In this document: in pieces, positions 4,944-5,411 of the stretch
Position numbering within the stretch: the stretch's first letter is position 1
How the letters are laid out: each line of letters opens with the position of its first letter
DNA from: Thiotrichaceae bacterium
GTDB taxonomy: Bacteria > Pseudomonadota > Gammaproteobacteria > Thiotrichales > Thiotrichaceae
Length of the DNA stretch: 5,411 nt
Assembly: GCA_026992705.1 (NCBI GenBank)
Contig: JALWYT010000206.1
Location: forward strand, 1 to 5,411
Direction of reading: 5' to 3'
Position numbers and translations under genes: made by a program
The notes under the pieces: model-generated
The model's input: the letters and a program-made list of their open reading frames with translations, nothing else
Database searches by the model: none
Told to the model about the DNA's origin: nothing

Positions 4944-4978
4944 AATTGCTCTTCACCCTTTTACTATAATCAGAGACT
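4922..4978. terminator. Nested inverted repeats between convergent genes, possible bidirectional transcription end
   Basis: AGTCTCT (4922-4928) pairs with AGAGACT (4972-4978), which directly abuts the msrA stop codon. Inside it AAGAGC (4930-4935) pairs with GCTCTT (4948-4953), and GTAAAA (4940-4945) can pair with TTTTAC (4959-4964), in conflict or interlocked with the previous stem. The position between two converging genes suits a shared transcription end. The stems are short, however, and no proper T-tract follows, so a textbook intrinsic terminator is not shown. Confidence 0.4.
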
Positions 4979-5411
4979 CTAAATCAATTTATCTGCATAA
5001 AGTGTTTTAAATTTTTTTAATTTAGGATCAATAACCGCCTGACAATAGTGATGATGTGGATTTAAATCATAGTATTTTTGATGTTCAAGTTCAGCTAGGT
5101 AGAATCGATCAAAATGGGCAACTTGTGTTACGATAGGTTCAGTATATGAGGCTTGCAGTTTTTTAATAACGATTTCAGCTGTTTTATATTGCGTATCATT
5201 ATGAGCAAGAATAATACTACGGTATTGCGTACCTGTATCCGCTCCCTGTCGATTTAAAGTGGTGGGATTATGTGTGCTTAAATGAATTTGTAGTAGCTCA
5301 TAGTAACTAATCACCGCTGGATCAAAGATAATTTGTACGACTTCTGCATGCCCCGTGCTACCTGTACAAATGCTATGGTAATCAGGATTTTCAATGTTTC
5401 CGCCACTGTAG
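4979..5411 (-). CDS. msrA: Peptide methionine sulfoxide reductase A, C-terminal 143 residues (5' end beyond the window)
   Basis: MsrA reduces methionine-S-sulfoxide in proteins and free form, repairing oxidative damage. The reading frame is open to the right edge, so the N terminus with the catalytic GCFW cysteine lies outside. In the visible part, YSGGN begins at residue 1, followed by the family blocks PDYHSICTGSTGHAEVVQI (9-27), IFDP (28-31), YYELLQIH (36-43) and NPTTLNRQGADTGTQYRS (48-65). The C-terminal block has HQKYYDLNP (80-88) and YCQAVIDPKLKKF (122-134). An in-frame GTG at 5312-5314 is an internal valine codon, not the start. Cys123, 20 residues from the end, sits in the conserved YC-x-x-I-x-P-K position and may be a recycling cysteine; the E. 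coli-type C-terminal pair of resolving cysteines is absent. No MsrB domain follows. The gene is more AT-rich than hemH (about 27% GC at 5161-5220). It converges on the lipoprotein gene. Confidence 0.96.
   Translation of the reverse strand, partial: YSGGNIENPDYHSICTGSTGHAEVVQIIFDPAVISYYELLQIHLSTHNPTTLNRQGADTGTQYRSIILAHNDTQYKTAEIVIKKLQASYTEPIVTQVAHFDRFYLAELEHQKYYDLNPHHHYCQAVIDPKLKKFKTLYADKLI

Noticed and set aside
4965..4970. A perfect plus-strand TATAAT that would drive antisense RNA across msrA.
   Set aside because: No -35-like hexamer lies 16-18 bp upstream (the 17-bp position reads AAAATT) and there is no extended -10 TG. One hexamer in AT-rich DNA is not enough.

Overview
This is an ordinary stretch of bacterial chromosome of moderate to low GC. 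It holds six complete genes and one gene cut by the right edge, all recognisable as housekeeping or accessory metabolic families. The protein types suggest a gammaproteobacterium: an E. coli-style ferrochelatase, a stand-alone COG1058 (CinA N-terminal domain) protein, a lipoprotein of the putative aminopeptidase family COG4324, and a REP-like palindromic repeat opening with GTAGCC. A low-GC sulfur oxidiser or a relative is possible, but that is a guess; the sequence does not fix genus or order. There are no phage, transposase, CRISPR, tRNA or rRNA signals.

Layout from left to right. A minus-strand SAM-dependent methyltransferase of the TPMT/thiol-halide methyltransferase type (25-621) is divergent from trpF (710-1324), which encodes phosphoribosylanthranilate isomerase of tryptophan synthesis. 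trpF runs tail to tail into a YfcE-type metallophosphodiesterase gene (1321-1824, minus), and the two share one TTAA as overlapping stop codons. Next comes a 193-bp spacer carrying an inverted pair of REP-like hairpins (1914-2006). Upstream of it is a minus-strand operon of hemH (ferrochelatase, 2755-3855) followed by a COG1058 gene (2018-2758), joined by an ATGA stop/start overlap. hemH is divergent, across only 24 bp, from a zinc-metallopeptidase-like lipoprotein gene (3880-4881, plus). A 97-bp convergent spacer with nested inverted repeats and a 13-codon mini-ORF separates this from msrA (4979 to the edge, minus), whose 5' end lies outside the window.

How the genes relate. Only hemH and the COG1058 gene show clear operon linkage. 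The others look like independent units of the central and protective metabolism: tryptophan, heme, methionine sulfoxide repair, and a periplasm-facing peptidase. trpF stands apart from any trpB or trpA. Three genes have recognisable Shine-Dalgarno sequences (methyltransferase, hemH, COG1058). Three do not (trpF, yfcE-like, lipoprotein), and trpF has two back-to-back TATAAT hexamers so close to its ATG that a very short leader is possible.

I found no convincing new biological system. The observations most worth checking are the REP pair, whose two stems differ at three positions that are each compensated in the partner arm, the hemH/COG1058 translational coupling, and the short SD-preceded ORF in the convergent spacer.
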